From Muribaculum gordoncarteri (GTDB lineage: Bacteria > Bacteroidota > Bacteroidia > Bacteroidales > Muribaculaceae), in contig NZ_CP039393.1 of assembly GCF_004803695.1 (NCBI RefSeq), positions 124,001-188,000 on the forward strand: DNA of 64,000 nucleotides, written 5' to 3'. A model generated the notes under the pieces. The model was not told the origin of the DNA. It made no database searches and was given only the letters and a program-made list of their open reading frames with translations. Positions 1 through 7,201 of the stretch are shown here, piece by piece (position 1 is the first letter of the stretch; every line of letters starts with the position of its first letter). The position numbers and the translations under genes were made by a program.

Positions 1-621
1 CAGCAGGAAACCGGCAGCGAATGCATAGGCATAAAGGCTGATGCTACCAACGAAGCCGATCTCAAGAGCCTTGTAGAACAGGTAGTGGCCAAATTCGGCA
101 AAATCTCAGGCCTTGTCAATAATGTGGGCTGGGGTAAGGCGACACCGCTATGGGGTTCGGATACGGAGGCGATGGTAGCTTCCTACAAGCTTAATACGAT
201 CAGCGCCTATAACGTGACGAAGTACTGTATGCCTTATCTGCGCAAGGAGCCAAATGCCTCGGTGGTCTTCTCCGGCTCGATGGTCGGTGTCACTCCGTCG
301 CCTGAATTTATCGAATACAGTACGGCTAAGGCCGGCTTAATAAACATGGCCCACAGCATGGCCGTCGCTTCTGGACCTGAAGTGCGCTTCAATGTTGTTG
401 TTATCGGTTCGGTCGATAACGGCGATGCCACGCTTGAGGCCGGTTATGACCCCGCCATGCTGAAAAAGATATCTGACGCGATTGTCATGAAGCGTCGCGG
501 CACTCCTGCCGACATAGCTCACGCTTTCGTGTTTCTCATGAGCAATGCTGCGTCATGGATTACCGGCATCAACCTCATGATGGACGGCGGCGGAATGTAT
601 GAAAGCAAAATGCCGAGCTAA
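1..621 (+). CDS. SDR-family oxidoreductase, 5' end outside window
   Basis: The frame is open from the first base, so the gene begins before the window. The visible part covers most of a short-chain dehydrogenase/reductase. It has the NNVG(W)G form of the NNAG motif after the Rossmann segment, the catalytic YSTAK (YxxxK), and the usual C-terminal turn ending near GGG. Such enzymes interconvert alcohols and ketones with NAD(P)H in the cytosol. The nucleotide-binding glycine motif is cut off, and nothing nearby identifies the substrate. A strong hairpin follows the stop codon. The family call is secure; substrate and cofactor are not. Confidence 0.85.
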   Translation, partial: QQETGSECIGIKADATNEADLKSLVEQVVAKFGKISGLVNNVGWGKATPLWGSDTEAMVASYKLNTISAYNVTKYCMPYLRKEPNASVVFSGSMVGVTPSPEFIEYSTAKAGLINMAHSMAVASGPEVRFNVVVIGSVDNGDATLEAGYDPAMLKKISDAIVMKRRGTPADIAHAFVFLMSNAASWITGINLMMDGGGMYESKMPS

Positions 622-640
622 CCTAAACATTACTAAACAA

Positions 641-676
641 CTATGGGGCTGCGCCAATTTTGACACAGCCCCATAG
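641..676. terminator. Bidirectional terminator between convergent genes
   Basis: An 11-bp perfect stem (CTATGGGGCTG with CAGCCCCATAG) encloses a 14-nt loop. It lies exactly between the stop codons of the SDR gene and the converging lipoprotein gene. A short T-rich stretch follows on the plus strand. Confidence 0.75.
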
Positions 677-1123
677 CTATTTTAGCGCGGTTAATGTAAT
701 CGTAGGGAATATGGTCGATATCTGAGATTTTGGGAGGATTACCGAGCAAGCTCCATTGGCTATTTTCATCTTGACAACAGGTGTGGACAGAACCCGTCCA
801 TTTATGCTTATTGCAATGCGCTTTTCAATATTGCGCTCGGTTATTTCGGCATACTTTGCTGTATCAGAAAGGTTGAATGGAATAGTTATTCCGTCATCTC
901 CGGGATAATGAATCAATTCAGAAACATGTACAGTATCTTCCAAAAGGCATGGCGAAATGGCCTCGACAGTATCTCCATTATCGATTGTAGGATAAATGGC
1001 GACTATGATATCCTCGTCAACATTGATTTTGGATGGATTTTGAGCATTGCCGGAGCATGCGATGGCACAAATCGCGACAAGATTTGCCAACAGAACTGAA
1101 AATAGGGAATTTAGTGCTTTCAT
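677..1123 (-). CDS. Small predicted lipoprotein, last gene of the sigma-factor operon
   Basis: The 148-residue protein starts with a hydrophobic signal of about 22 residues ending in AIAC, a relaxed Bacteroidetes-type lipobox, then a short polar linker. The rest looks like a small beta-rich domain with IVAIYP and ITIPFNLSD stretches; I do not recognise the family. It starts 11 nt after the CPBP protease gene on the same strand, so it is probably the fourth gene of the operon led by the ECF sigma factor. It is likely anchored in the outer membrane or facing the periplasm. No function is assigned. Confidence 0.6.
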   Translation of the reverse strand: MKALNSLFSVLLANLVAICAIACSGNAQNPSKINVDEDIIVAIYPTIDNGDTVEAISPCLLEDTVHVSELIHYPGDDGITIPFNLSDTAKYAEITERNIEKRIAISINGRVLSTPVVKMKIANGACSVILPKSQISTIFPTITLTALK

Positions 1124-1134
1124 ATATTTGGTGT

Positions 1135-1827
1135 TTAAATTGTTAGCAGTACGAATATTGCCGGGAGATTATTGAAGATGTGCATTGCAACGCCCCACCA
1201 AAAGCCAAGATTTACGCGATAGTAGGTAATGGCGCATCCTGCCGCAAATGGCACCGTGACAACACACAGCATGTATGGCACGAGCATGAGGCTATAATGG
1301 GTAAAAGCAATAAGATGTATCAAGCCGAATGCTATTGCCGTGCCCCATACTGCGAATCGGAAATACTTTTGTTTCAGCTTTTGCCAATAGGATTCAGTTG
1401 TCAGTGAATATATTAAGATGAACGCGGCAACAATGGCAACAATGTACATCGTGACCGAGAATGCGGTCAGTGAGGTGAATCGTTGCCAAAGAATATATGC
1501 GGGGATGGAAGCCACGGCAAGCGCTATTTGCCATTTTTTGAAAGATAATCCGAGTCGAAAGATGCACTCTTCAAGCAACGGAGCGACGATGCATACCGTT
1601 ATCAACACATAGGTCAGGGAACCAATATTTTTTGCCGTTTCCGGGCTGCCTGCGAATCCGGTCATGGATTCCGGGTTGATGCCGAATGCGTTATAGACAG
1701 CCACACACCCGACAACCAGCAACATTGCGAATATACGGCTTACTATCCAGAACAGCAATCCATACCCTACGATCCATTTCTTGGAATGGATCTCACGGTC
1801 ATCAGTACGCGAAAGAATGAATTTCAT
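1135..1827 (-). CDS. CPBP-family intramembrane metalloprotease-like protein
   Basis: This polytopic membrane protein carries all three CPBP (Abi/CAAX protease) signatures: EECIFR (EExxxR), FGLIHL (FxxxH) and a late MHIFNN (HxxxN). The motifs place the active site inside the membrane, where relatives cleave prenylated or membrane-bound substrates. I chose the ATG eight bases after an AAGGAG sequence; an ATG two codons upstream forms TAATG with the previous stop and is also possible. It follows a four-helix membrane protein and an ECF sigma factor. A role in processing a partner of that sigma system is possible but is inference only. The substrate is unknown. Confidence 0.8.
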   Translation of the reverse strand: MKFILSRTDDREIHSKKWIVGYGLLFWIVSRIFAMLLVVGCVAVYNAFGINPESMTGFAGSPETAKNIGSLTYVLITVCIVAPLLEECIFRLGLSFKKWQIALAVASIPAYILWQRFTSLTAFSVTMYIVAIVAAFILIYSLTTESYWQKLKQKYFRFAVWGTAIAFGLIHLIAFTHYSLMLVPYMLCVVTVPFAAGCAITYYRVNLGFWWGVAMHIFNNLPAIFVLLTI

Positions 1828-1832
1828 ACTCA

Positions 1833-2390
1833 TTACTCCTTTTCCCAATTTACAAGATTATTTAATTGTTTTATGTTATTACGATACCATAAGTATTCAA
1901 GGCTGAATGCCAACACGGTAATACCCCATGTGAAAAACATTCTCCAGCTATGGATAAACATCGGTGTAAGTGAGAGCCATATTAACAATGGGATTAAAAC
2001 TATTGCAGTGGCAAGTTCAACATTGCGATATAGTCTTTTGACCGACAAAATGACTTTCAATATCTCATTGTTTGAGTCTTCCCATAGATTAATTGCCCTA
2101 ATGGAGCGGTAAATCCTGATGCCATATAGATTAGTAACAATAATGGTTGAACAAAACACCGCAAGCCACCAGTACGGGAATTTCATGGGCGACCAAAATG
2201 GACTTAAAGTCATAAGAATAAGACAAATCACTGTGATTATCCCTTCCCAAATTGCTCTTTTCAAAAGTCTTGATTTTATGTCACTTCTTTTTGAAAGTAC
2301 CCCGTTTGCCACATCATCATTGATTTGCGAGTCAATATGAGGCTTAACTGACTGCCAAGTTGTTTTCAAATCTTCAAGTTCCATATTCAA
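1833..2390 (-). CDS. Four-helix membrane protein paired with an ECF sigma factor
   Basis: The 185-residue protein has a soluble N-terminal segment (ELEDLKTTWQSVKPHI) of about 45 residues, followed by two pairs of transmembrane helices near 46-90 and 120-165. Its start overlaps the stop of the upstream sigma-factor gene by four bases (ATGA), so the two are translationally coupled. Small membrane proteins directly behind ECF sigma genes often act as anti-sigma factors, with the cytosolic N-terminus holding the sigma factor. That role is inferred from position and topology; I see no clear ZAS or FecR domain. It resembles in layout, not closely in sequence, the 205-residue protein of the next module. 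Confidence 0.65.
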   Translation of the reverse strand: MNMELEDLKTTWQSVKPHIDSQINDDVANGVLSKRSDIKSRLLKRAIWEGIITVICLILMTLSPFWSPMKFPYWWLAVFCSTIIVTNLYGIRIYRSIRAINLWEDSNNEILKVILSVKRLYRNVELATAIVLIPLLIWLSLTPMFIHSWRMFFTWGITVLAFSLEYLWYRNNIKQLNNLVNWEKE

Positions 2391-2893
2391 ACCTCCTTTC
2401 TTGATGATAGTTTTTCTTTAATACGATATAGCCGTGAAGCGACCGTGTTTCTCGGAATGCCCATATTGGAGGCGATGTCATCGTAGCTCAGTTCATCAAG
2501 CCACATCAGAATCAATGCTTTATCCATCGGGTTTAATTGGGCAATCAAGGCATACAGCCATTCGATTTTCTCGCGGTATTCATTGTCGTTTTCATTTTGA
2601 AAATGGATTACGGGAATTTCATCCAATGAAAGCGTCTTTATTTTGGGCGACAGCCGCCGTAAAGAAAACAGGCATGTGTTGATGCACACCTTATATACCC
2701 AAGTGGCTTCGGAACATTCATTACGGAAATGGCGGTATCCCTTGAATAAGGAGATTAAAACTTCCTGCTTAATATCGTCAAACGGAACATCGTTATTGGC
2801 ATAGAAGAAACAGACACTGAAAATTATCTTTTCGTGCCGCCTGACCAAAGAGGTAAAGGAACTATTGTAGTCAGAACATCTCTCCATTTGCAT
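2387..2893 (-). CDS. RNA polymerase ECF sigma factor (first module)
   Basis: The 168-residue protein has region 2 at about residues 10-80 (DDIKQEVLISLFKGY, then TWVYKVCINTC, the usual -10 recognition helix) and region 4 at about 115-165 (ELSYDDIASNMGIPRN, a helix-turn-helix). This is the standard two-domain extracytoplasmic-function form. It heads an operon with a membrane protein, a CPBP protease and a lipoprotein, suggesting a response to an envelope condition. A TAnnTTTG box lies just upstream, leaving a very short leader. Translation may start at the first or the third codon (both ATG). Confidence 0.9.
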   Translation of the reverse strand: MQMERCSDYNSSFTSLVRRHEKIIFSVCFFYANNDVPFDDIKQEVLISLFKGYRHFRNECSEATWVYKVCINTCLFSLRRLSPKIKTLSLDEIPVIHFQNENDNEYREKIEWLYALIAQLNPMDKALILMWLDELSYDDIASNMGIPRNTVASRLYRIKEKLSSRKEV

Positions 2894-2903
2894 TTACTAT
2901 TTA

Positions 2904-2911
2904 CAAAGTTA
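2904..2911 (-). promoter_or_regulatory. Bacteroidetes -7 box for the first sigma operon
   Basis: TAACTTTG on the minus strand fits the Bacteroidetes -7 consensus TAnnTTTG. It lies 10 nt before the first start codon, so the leader is only a few bases. No well-spaced TTG -33 element is visible; one possible TTTG is only about 14 nt away. Confidence 0.55.
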
Positions 2912-3001
2912 GATGCTATATTCCACAAATAGTTCCCTGTGGCGATAAAAAATCGGAAATAATGCCCGCCCGATAAATTCCCTCTCAGCCGGGCGGGATG
3001 T

Positions 3002-3619
3002 TCATTGTTGCGTGTCGGGGGATTTCGGAGCGGGATTTTTGCCTTCCATTGCTTCGATTTCCCAAATCATCCGGTTGTTGGTATCCTGGATTGACAGGTA
3101 GATTACAGCAATGCCGACGATGGCGATGATAATTACCACTCCAACGGCTATAAATTTGGTGGTGTTGTCGACGATGATATCGCCAAACAGCTTATAGTTG
3201 CCGATGTATTCGAGCAGGAACCATGCAAGCCATATTACTGATAGTGGAAGCTCGATTGCCATTTGGATGGCGCGTTGGCGTTTTTGGCGGAGAAGGTAGG
3301 CTTTGAAGTCGCGGAGGCTCAGTTGACCGATCAGTTTACTCGGTACTCTCACGGTCTTGAAGTCGAATATAGCGCTGATAATACATCCGACGGCCATTGT
3401 TATTGCAATCCACATCGACATGTCGAGTACATAGCACAGGCCGAAGAAGAAGAGGCACAGGAATGGAATCAATATTATTTCACCGATCACTAATCGGTTA
3501 AGGCCTTTAGAGCGCTCTTTTATTACGGTGTGCATCAGGTGGGTGTTGATTATCGCGTAGCTGTCGAGGCTGCTTTTCATTTTGGCCATTTGGTCGCGAA
3601 GTGCTTTTATTTCGTCCAT
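3002..3619 (-). CDS. Four-helix membrane protein of the second sigma module
   Basis: The 205-residue protein has a charged, probably coiled-coil N-terminus (DEIKALRDQMAKMKSSLDSY), then two pairs of hydrophobic helices around residues 43-85 and 118-180, and a polar tail rich in Pro and Lys. It begins 13 nt after the ECF sigma gene on the same strand and is almost certainly co-transcribed. By position it is a candidate membrane-bound regulator (anti-sigma type) of that sigma factor, but no known anti-sigma domain is recognisable. The similar topology of the protein beside the neighbouring sigma gene suggests the modules do related jobs. Confidence 0.65.
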   Translation of the reverse strand: MDEIKALRDQMAKMKSSLDSYAIINTHLMHTVIKERSKGLNRLVIGEIILIPFLCLFFFGLCYVLDMSMWIAITMAVGCIISAIFDFKTVRVPSKLIGQLSLRDFKAYLLRQKRQRAIQMAIELPLSVIWLAWFLLEYIGNYKLFGDIIVDNTTKFIAVGVVIIIAIVGIAVIYLSIQDTNNRMIWEIEAMEGKNPAPKSPDTQQ

Positions 3620-3632
3620 AGCGTTGATCTTT

Positions 3633-4124
3633 TTAAGAGTTGGAGTTTAGTGATATAAGTTTCTGGCGTATTCTCGTGAGCCTTACGCTGAGGGCTTTTA
3701 CGGATATTCCTACAATGGCGGCGATTTCCTCGTAGGTCATATCCTCGAGCCAAAGAAGGATTATTGCTCGGTCGAAGGGCTCGAGGCGTGTTATTCGCTG
3801 ATGAAGGAGGATGTTGTTGCGGCCTTCGGGAGTAGTGTTGCTGAACACTTCGGGAGAGATGTCGAGCGGTACGGTCTTAATGCGTTTCTTTCGCTTCTGT
3901 GTTAGGCAGGTGTTGAGGCTGATGCGATAGACCCATGAGCGGATGCTGCTGTCGCCGCGAAAAGTGTCGAATCCCTGCCACAGGTTTACGAGCGTTTCCT
4001 GGAATAGGTCGTCGGCTTCCTCCTTGGATGTTGCGTACATGTAGCATACGGAGTAGATGGTGGATTTTTGCTCCATCACTATACGTTGGAAGTCGCGATT
4101 GTCGTTGTTATCTGATTTTTTCAT
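3633..4124 (-). CDS. RNA polymerase ECF sigma factor (second module)
   Basis: The 163-residue protein has ECF region 2 (EEADDLFQETLVNLWQGFDTF, then SWVYRISLNTC) and region 4 (DMTYEEIAAIVGISVKAL and VRLTRIRQKL). The motifs are more canonical than in the first module. It should direct RNA polymerase to a small regulon, including perhaps its own operon with the downstream four-helix membrane protein. An AT-rich region with a T8 run lies upstream, but I do not find a confident TAnnTTTG box there. Confidence 0.92.
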   Translation of the reverse strand: MKKSDNNDNRDFQRIVMEQKSTIYSVCYMYATSKEEADDLFQETLVNLWQGFDTFRGDSSIRSWVYRISLNTCLTQKRKKRIKTVPLDISPEVFSNTTPEGRNNILLHQRITRLEPFDRAIILLWLEDMTYEEIAAIVGISVKALSVRLTRIRQKLISLNSNS

Positions 4125-4252
4125 CTGTTGATTTAGCGTTTCTGTACATAGGACGCAATAAGTACGAAAAAACTACAACAAATACCAAAAAATATTGACA
4201 TTTTTTTTAGAGGTGCTCGATTTTAGACGCCGTTCCCGATATTTTGTTGACA

Positions 4253-4278
4253 CCGGAAGCTTAGGCCGATGCTTCCGG
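4253..4278 (-). terminator. Hairpin downstream of the DUF6291-like gene
   Basis: An 8-bp perfect stem (CCGGAAGC/GCTTCCGG) with a 10-nt loop lies 36 nt past the stop of the minus-strand gene. No strong T tract follows on that strand, so termination strength is uncertain. Confidence 0.45.
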
Positions 4279-4313
4279 ATTGCAGGTCGTGCCGTTATGT
4301 GCGGTTGCCACGG

Positions 4314-4853
4314 TTAATGGCGACGGTGTTTCTTGTGGTTGTGACGGGAGTGCTTGTGGCGCAGCAGTTTCTCGAGTGTGCTCTTGCCGGGGCTGCTTTC
4401 AGTTGTTGTCGGGGAGGGGGATGCTGTTATTTGAGGTTGCTCGCAAGGTGCTGACTTGGGCTGCGCGGCCTGTTGCTTGACTGCGGGCGTGGATTGGGAT
4501 TGTTGTTGGTTTGGGGCTTGTTGAGCCGGTGTAGGCTGCGTTACATTGTTCTGACAGGATGCACAGCGGCTTGATTGAGCGGATTTTGCATCTGATTTGC
4601 GGGCGCGTGCAAGGCGACGCAATTCACGTGCGCGATAGCGGCGGCGGATTGTGGGCATGATGAGCATGAATATGGCCCGTGGCACGCCGGGTGTAACCTC
4701 GATTACAGTCAAGTCGCGCTGATAGGCTTCGATTGCGGCGCATATTTCGTCGCGGTAGTGCTTGGGCAGACGGTCGACTGCGTCCTTCCATTCCTGATCA
4801 AATTTCAGACTTTTGCCTCGGCGGCTCGGTGAGTTAGTTGCTGTATTTTCCAT
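4314..4853 (-). CDS. DUF6291-like phage-associated protein with low-complexity tail
   Basis: The product is 179 residues from the internal ATG (MENTATN), which is preferred because the -7 box lies just upstream of it. Residues 14-80 (LKFDQEW, RLPKHYRDEICAAIEAY, PGVPRAIFMLIMPTIRRRY) resemble the DUF6291 domain found in phage and mobile-element replication proteins. After a basic helix come about 70 residues rich in Gln, Pro, Ser and Thr, then a tail dense in His, Lys and Arg. Its promoter carries a 29-bp sequence also found before the capsid/portal cluster 55 kb away, so the two are probably regulated together. The domain match is from memory and moderate. Confidence 0.55.
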   Translation of the reverse strand: MENTATNSPSRRGKSLKFDQEWKDAVDRLPKHYRDEICAAIEAYQRDLTVIEVTPGVPRAIFMLIMPTIRRRYRARELRRLARARKSDAKSAQSSRCASCQNNVTQPTPAQQAPNQQQSQSTPAVKQQAAQPKSAPCEQPQITASPSPTTTESSPGKSTLEKLLRHKHSRHNHKKHRRH

Positions 4854-4869
4854 AATTACTTTTTTCCAG

Positions 4870-4919
4870 CAAATATAATGCGCCGAAATCCCGGATTTCA
4901 CCCCATAATGTCGCGAAGC
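4870..4919 (-). promoter_or_regulatory. Promoter with 29-bp shared upstream element (copy 1)
   Basis: On the minus strand the -7 box TATATTTG (4870-4877) is preceded by 13 nt and then a 29-bp sequence (4891-4919, containing GGGGTGAAATCC and CGCGAC). It is identical to 59813-59841. The repeat covers the -33 position and beyond, and no TTTG -33 box is apparent. That fits a binding site for an activator or repressor. Confidence 0.65.
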
Positions 4920-4939
4920 ACAAAAATAATCCAAATATC

Positions 4940-5812
4940 TTAGAATGGAAGGTCATTTCCATACATCGGTTCGGATTCATTTGCATGATGTATGGTGGAT
5001 ATATAGTTCAAATCATGAAGTTTACTAATATATTTGCGTTTAACATCAATTTGCTCTATTTCTATTCTACGCGCTGTGCTAAGGGATGCAAACTCATTTA
5101 TTTTTTCAATGCCCAAATATCTTCTGCCACATAGGTTTGCAGCAATTCCGGTTGTGGATGATCCTGCAAAAGGATCGAGAATCCAATCATGTTCATTTGT
5201 ATTTGCAAGTATAATTCGAGTGAGTAATGCCAACGGTTTTTGTGTTGGGTGTTTGCCACATGATTTCTCCCAACGCCCTATTGCAGGAAGTCGCCAAACA
5301 TCTGTCATTTGCTTGCCATTATTAATCGCTTTCATAAGTTTGTAATTATACTTATGAGGAACTTTCTTACTCTTTCTCGCCCAGATAATGAATTCTGTAG
5401 AATGGGTAAAGAATCGACATGATATATTAGGAGGAGGGTTGGTTTTGGCCCAAGTTATTACATTTAGAATTTTGTAACCAAGTTCAGTTAACAAGTTCGC
5501 GATAGCAAAAACATTATGGTGAGTACCGGAAATCCAAATTGTCCCATTATCCTTTAGCTTTTCGCGGCATAGTTTTAACCATTTCCGATTAAATTCTATA
5601 ATAGATTCAAGATTACCCCCTTTATCCCATTCCCCTTTATCAACACAAACAACTTTACCAGCTTGATAGCTTATACCTCCGTTAGAGAGGAAATATGGAG
5701 GGTCGGCAAAAATCATATCAAACTTAAATTCAAACTGTGGAAGCACATCAAAACAGTCGCCATTGACAATGGTGAAGGCTCTGTCATCTGATTTGTAAAA
5801 TGGGATTATCAT
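4940..5812 (-). CDS. dpnA: DpnA-type adenine methyltransferase
   Basis: This beta-type N6-adenine methyltransferase has the catalytic ADPPYFLSNGG (DPPY motif IV) early and the SAM-binding DPFAGSSTTGIAA late. The long match to DpnA of the DpnII system includes WISGTHHN, THSTEFIIWARK and KHPTQKP. DpnA proteins methylate the A of GATC, including in single-stranded DNA. I start at MIIPFYKSDD, which leaves 7 nt after the preceding gene; the longer frame runs back into that gene and lacks family similarity. It is the last gene of the restriction-modification operon. Confidence 0.9.
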   Translation of the reverse strand: MIIPFYKSDDRAFTIVNGDCFDVLPQFEFKFDMIFADPPYFLSNGGISYQAGKVVCVDKGEWDKGGNLESIIEFNRKWLKLCREKLKDNGTIWISGTHHNVFAIANLLTELGYKILNVITWAKTNPPPNISCRFFTHSTEFIIWARKSKKVPHKYNYKLMKAINNGKQMTDVWRLPAIGRWEKSCGKHPTQKPLALLTRIILANTNEHDWILDPFAGSSTTGIAANLCGRRYLGIEKINEFASLSTARRIEIEQIDVKRKYISKLHDLNYISTIHHANESEPMYGNDLPF

Positions 5813-5819
5813 TATGTTA

Positions 5820-6350
5820 TTAACTAACTGTAGGAACGGGTAATCCAAGTTTTTGGAGAGGAATGTACTGGAAATAATATTGACATCCAACTGAAATAAT
5901 ATAATCCAGCACATCTTTATATCGTGGATTTCTGAACCAATCATCCAGAATATAAATATATTGTACCTCTATGTTCAGAGGAAAGAAAAGCTTCTGATAT
6001 TGTTTTTTCTTAAAGTCACATGTTTGGAGTTTCTCATCAACGCTTCCGCCGACATTTTGAGTTTTAACCTCGATTATATAAACTGTATTGTTGATGATAA
6101 CGTAAATACCATTATCAGGCAGCAATTTCGCAGAAATACAATTTCTCCAATCTACGCCACGAGGTTTTAAAAACAGGGAATACAATTCATGTTTTTTGAA
6201 AATCTGCCCAACTTCTTCGTACTGATAAAACACATGACTTCCATCAACACGGTAGCCCGGTTGTTGATTAAGAAAAGTCTTTAAATCGACTTTCCCTTCA
6301 TAGACTAACCCAGTCAAGGTATTAGCTCCGCCTGTTCCTCCTTTTATCAT
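5820..6350 (-). CDS. PD-(D/E)XK nuclease-like protein inside the DpnII operon
   Basis: The 176-residue protein starts with IKGGTGGANTLTG and then has PDNGIYVI followed by VYIIEVKTQN, a good PD-(D/E)XK arrangement (Asp near 79, Glu-x-Lys near 94-96). GGSVDEKLQTCDFKKKQY follows, a stretch seen in type II restriction enzymes. It overlaps the DpnII endonuclease gene by four bases (ATGA) and is followed 7 nt later by dpnA, so it is fully embedded. Classic DpnII operons have three genes; this is an extra. It may be a second endonuclease, an accessory nuclease, or a remnant of another system; its specificity cannot be read from the sequence. Confidence 0.65.
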   Translation of the reverse strand: MIKGGTGGANTLTGLVYEGKVDLKTFLNQQPGYRVDGSHVFYQYEEVGQIFKKHELYSLFLKPRGVDWRNCISAKLLPDNGIYVIINNTVYIIEVKTQNVGGSVDEKLQTCDFKKKQYQKLFFPLNIEVQYIYILDDWFRNPRYKDVLDYIISVGCQYYFQYIPLQKLGLPVPTVS

Positions 6351-7201
6351 TTTAGTTTCTCGATGAAAGTGTTGATATTTGTAAGGTTATACACACTGGG
6401 AATATGCGCAAATGCTTCTTCAAGCTTATTCCGCGCTGATTCCCAACCTATGCCGTCTGTTATCCATACAAATTCAAATCCGGGGACCGCGTTTATCTTG
6501 GGGGCAAGTTCGGAATAGGAACGTGCAACTTCATTGAGTTTTGAGCCTCCACCTGTGTAGAAGTTCGCCTCAATGAGATAAACCTTCTGCGGAGTGCGGA
6601 TAACGAAATCAAATCGTTTATTGTCGGCCCCTAATGCCCTCACAATTTCAGGGAACTCCGTGTAATAAACTTCTTGCTCGAATGGGATTCCATTTGCTGT
6701 CAGAATATTTGCAACAAGTCCCTCCATGATGTGTCCACCTCGATTCTTGCGTGCATTGGAATCAAGCCCTACTTCTACGCCAAAGACATAGTCCACAAGA
6801 TTTTTGATTTGCTTTTTCTGAAAGACTTCGGTTAGACCGGTTTCATCAAGAAACGTCGTTACCTGTTCCGGAGAATTGAAGTAATCGCTGACAAGATAGA
6901 TATTACCATAGGCATCAATCGCTTTTTTCCTATCTTTTGCCCGAACAGCGATGAGTACATCCAGCACTGTAAACACCTTTGGGTTCTCTTCCCACAATCT
7001 CTTCACTGCAGCCGCCATGTCTTCTTGTCCAATAAGATAATTTAGCTGGTTCAGCTTAATTGAAATCGCGTCTACATTGGCTGCAACTTTAGGGAAATCT
7101 ACATAATCTTTTAGCGAAAAGTGGGTTTCTTTCAATGGTTTCATGAAGTCTGAAAATCTGTCGGACATGGCTTTAGCTGTTAAAGAGGTTTGTGGGTTCA
7201 C
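6347..7201 (-). CDS. dpnB: DpnII-family type II restriction endonuclease (GATC)
   Basis: The 284-residue protein matches the DpnII/MboI restriction endonuclease family in length and motifs. The catalytic segment is FDFVIRTPQKVYLIEANFY (Asp, then ExN in place of ExK), preceded by GGHIMEGLVANILTANGIPFEQ. It should cut unmethylated GATC. The start overlaps the end of dpnM by 29 bp; a second ATG eleven codons in would shorten the overlap to a few bases. It lies between the modification gene and the extra nuclease gene and is translated from the same transcript. Confidence 0.9.
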   Translation of the reverse strand: MNPQTSLTAKAMSDRFSDFMKPLKETHFSLKDYVDFPKVAANVDAISIKLNQLNYLIGQEDMAAAVKRLWEENPKVFTVLDVLIAVRAKDRKKAIDAYGNIYLVSDYFNSPEQVTTFLDETGLTEVFQKKQIKNLVDYVFGVEVGLDSNARKNRGGHIMEGLVANILTANGIPFEQEVYYTEFPEIVRALGADNKRFDFVIRTPQKVYLIEANFYTGGGSKLNEVARSYSELAPKINAVPGFEFVWITDGIGWESARNKLEEAFAHIPSVYNLTNINTFIEKLK

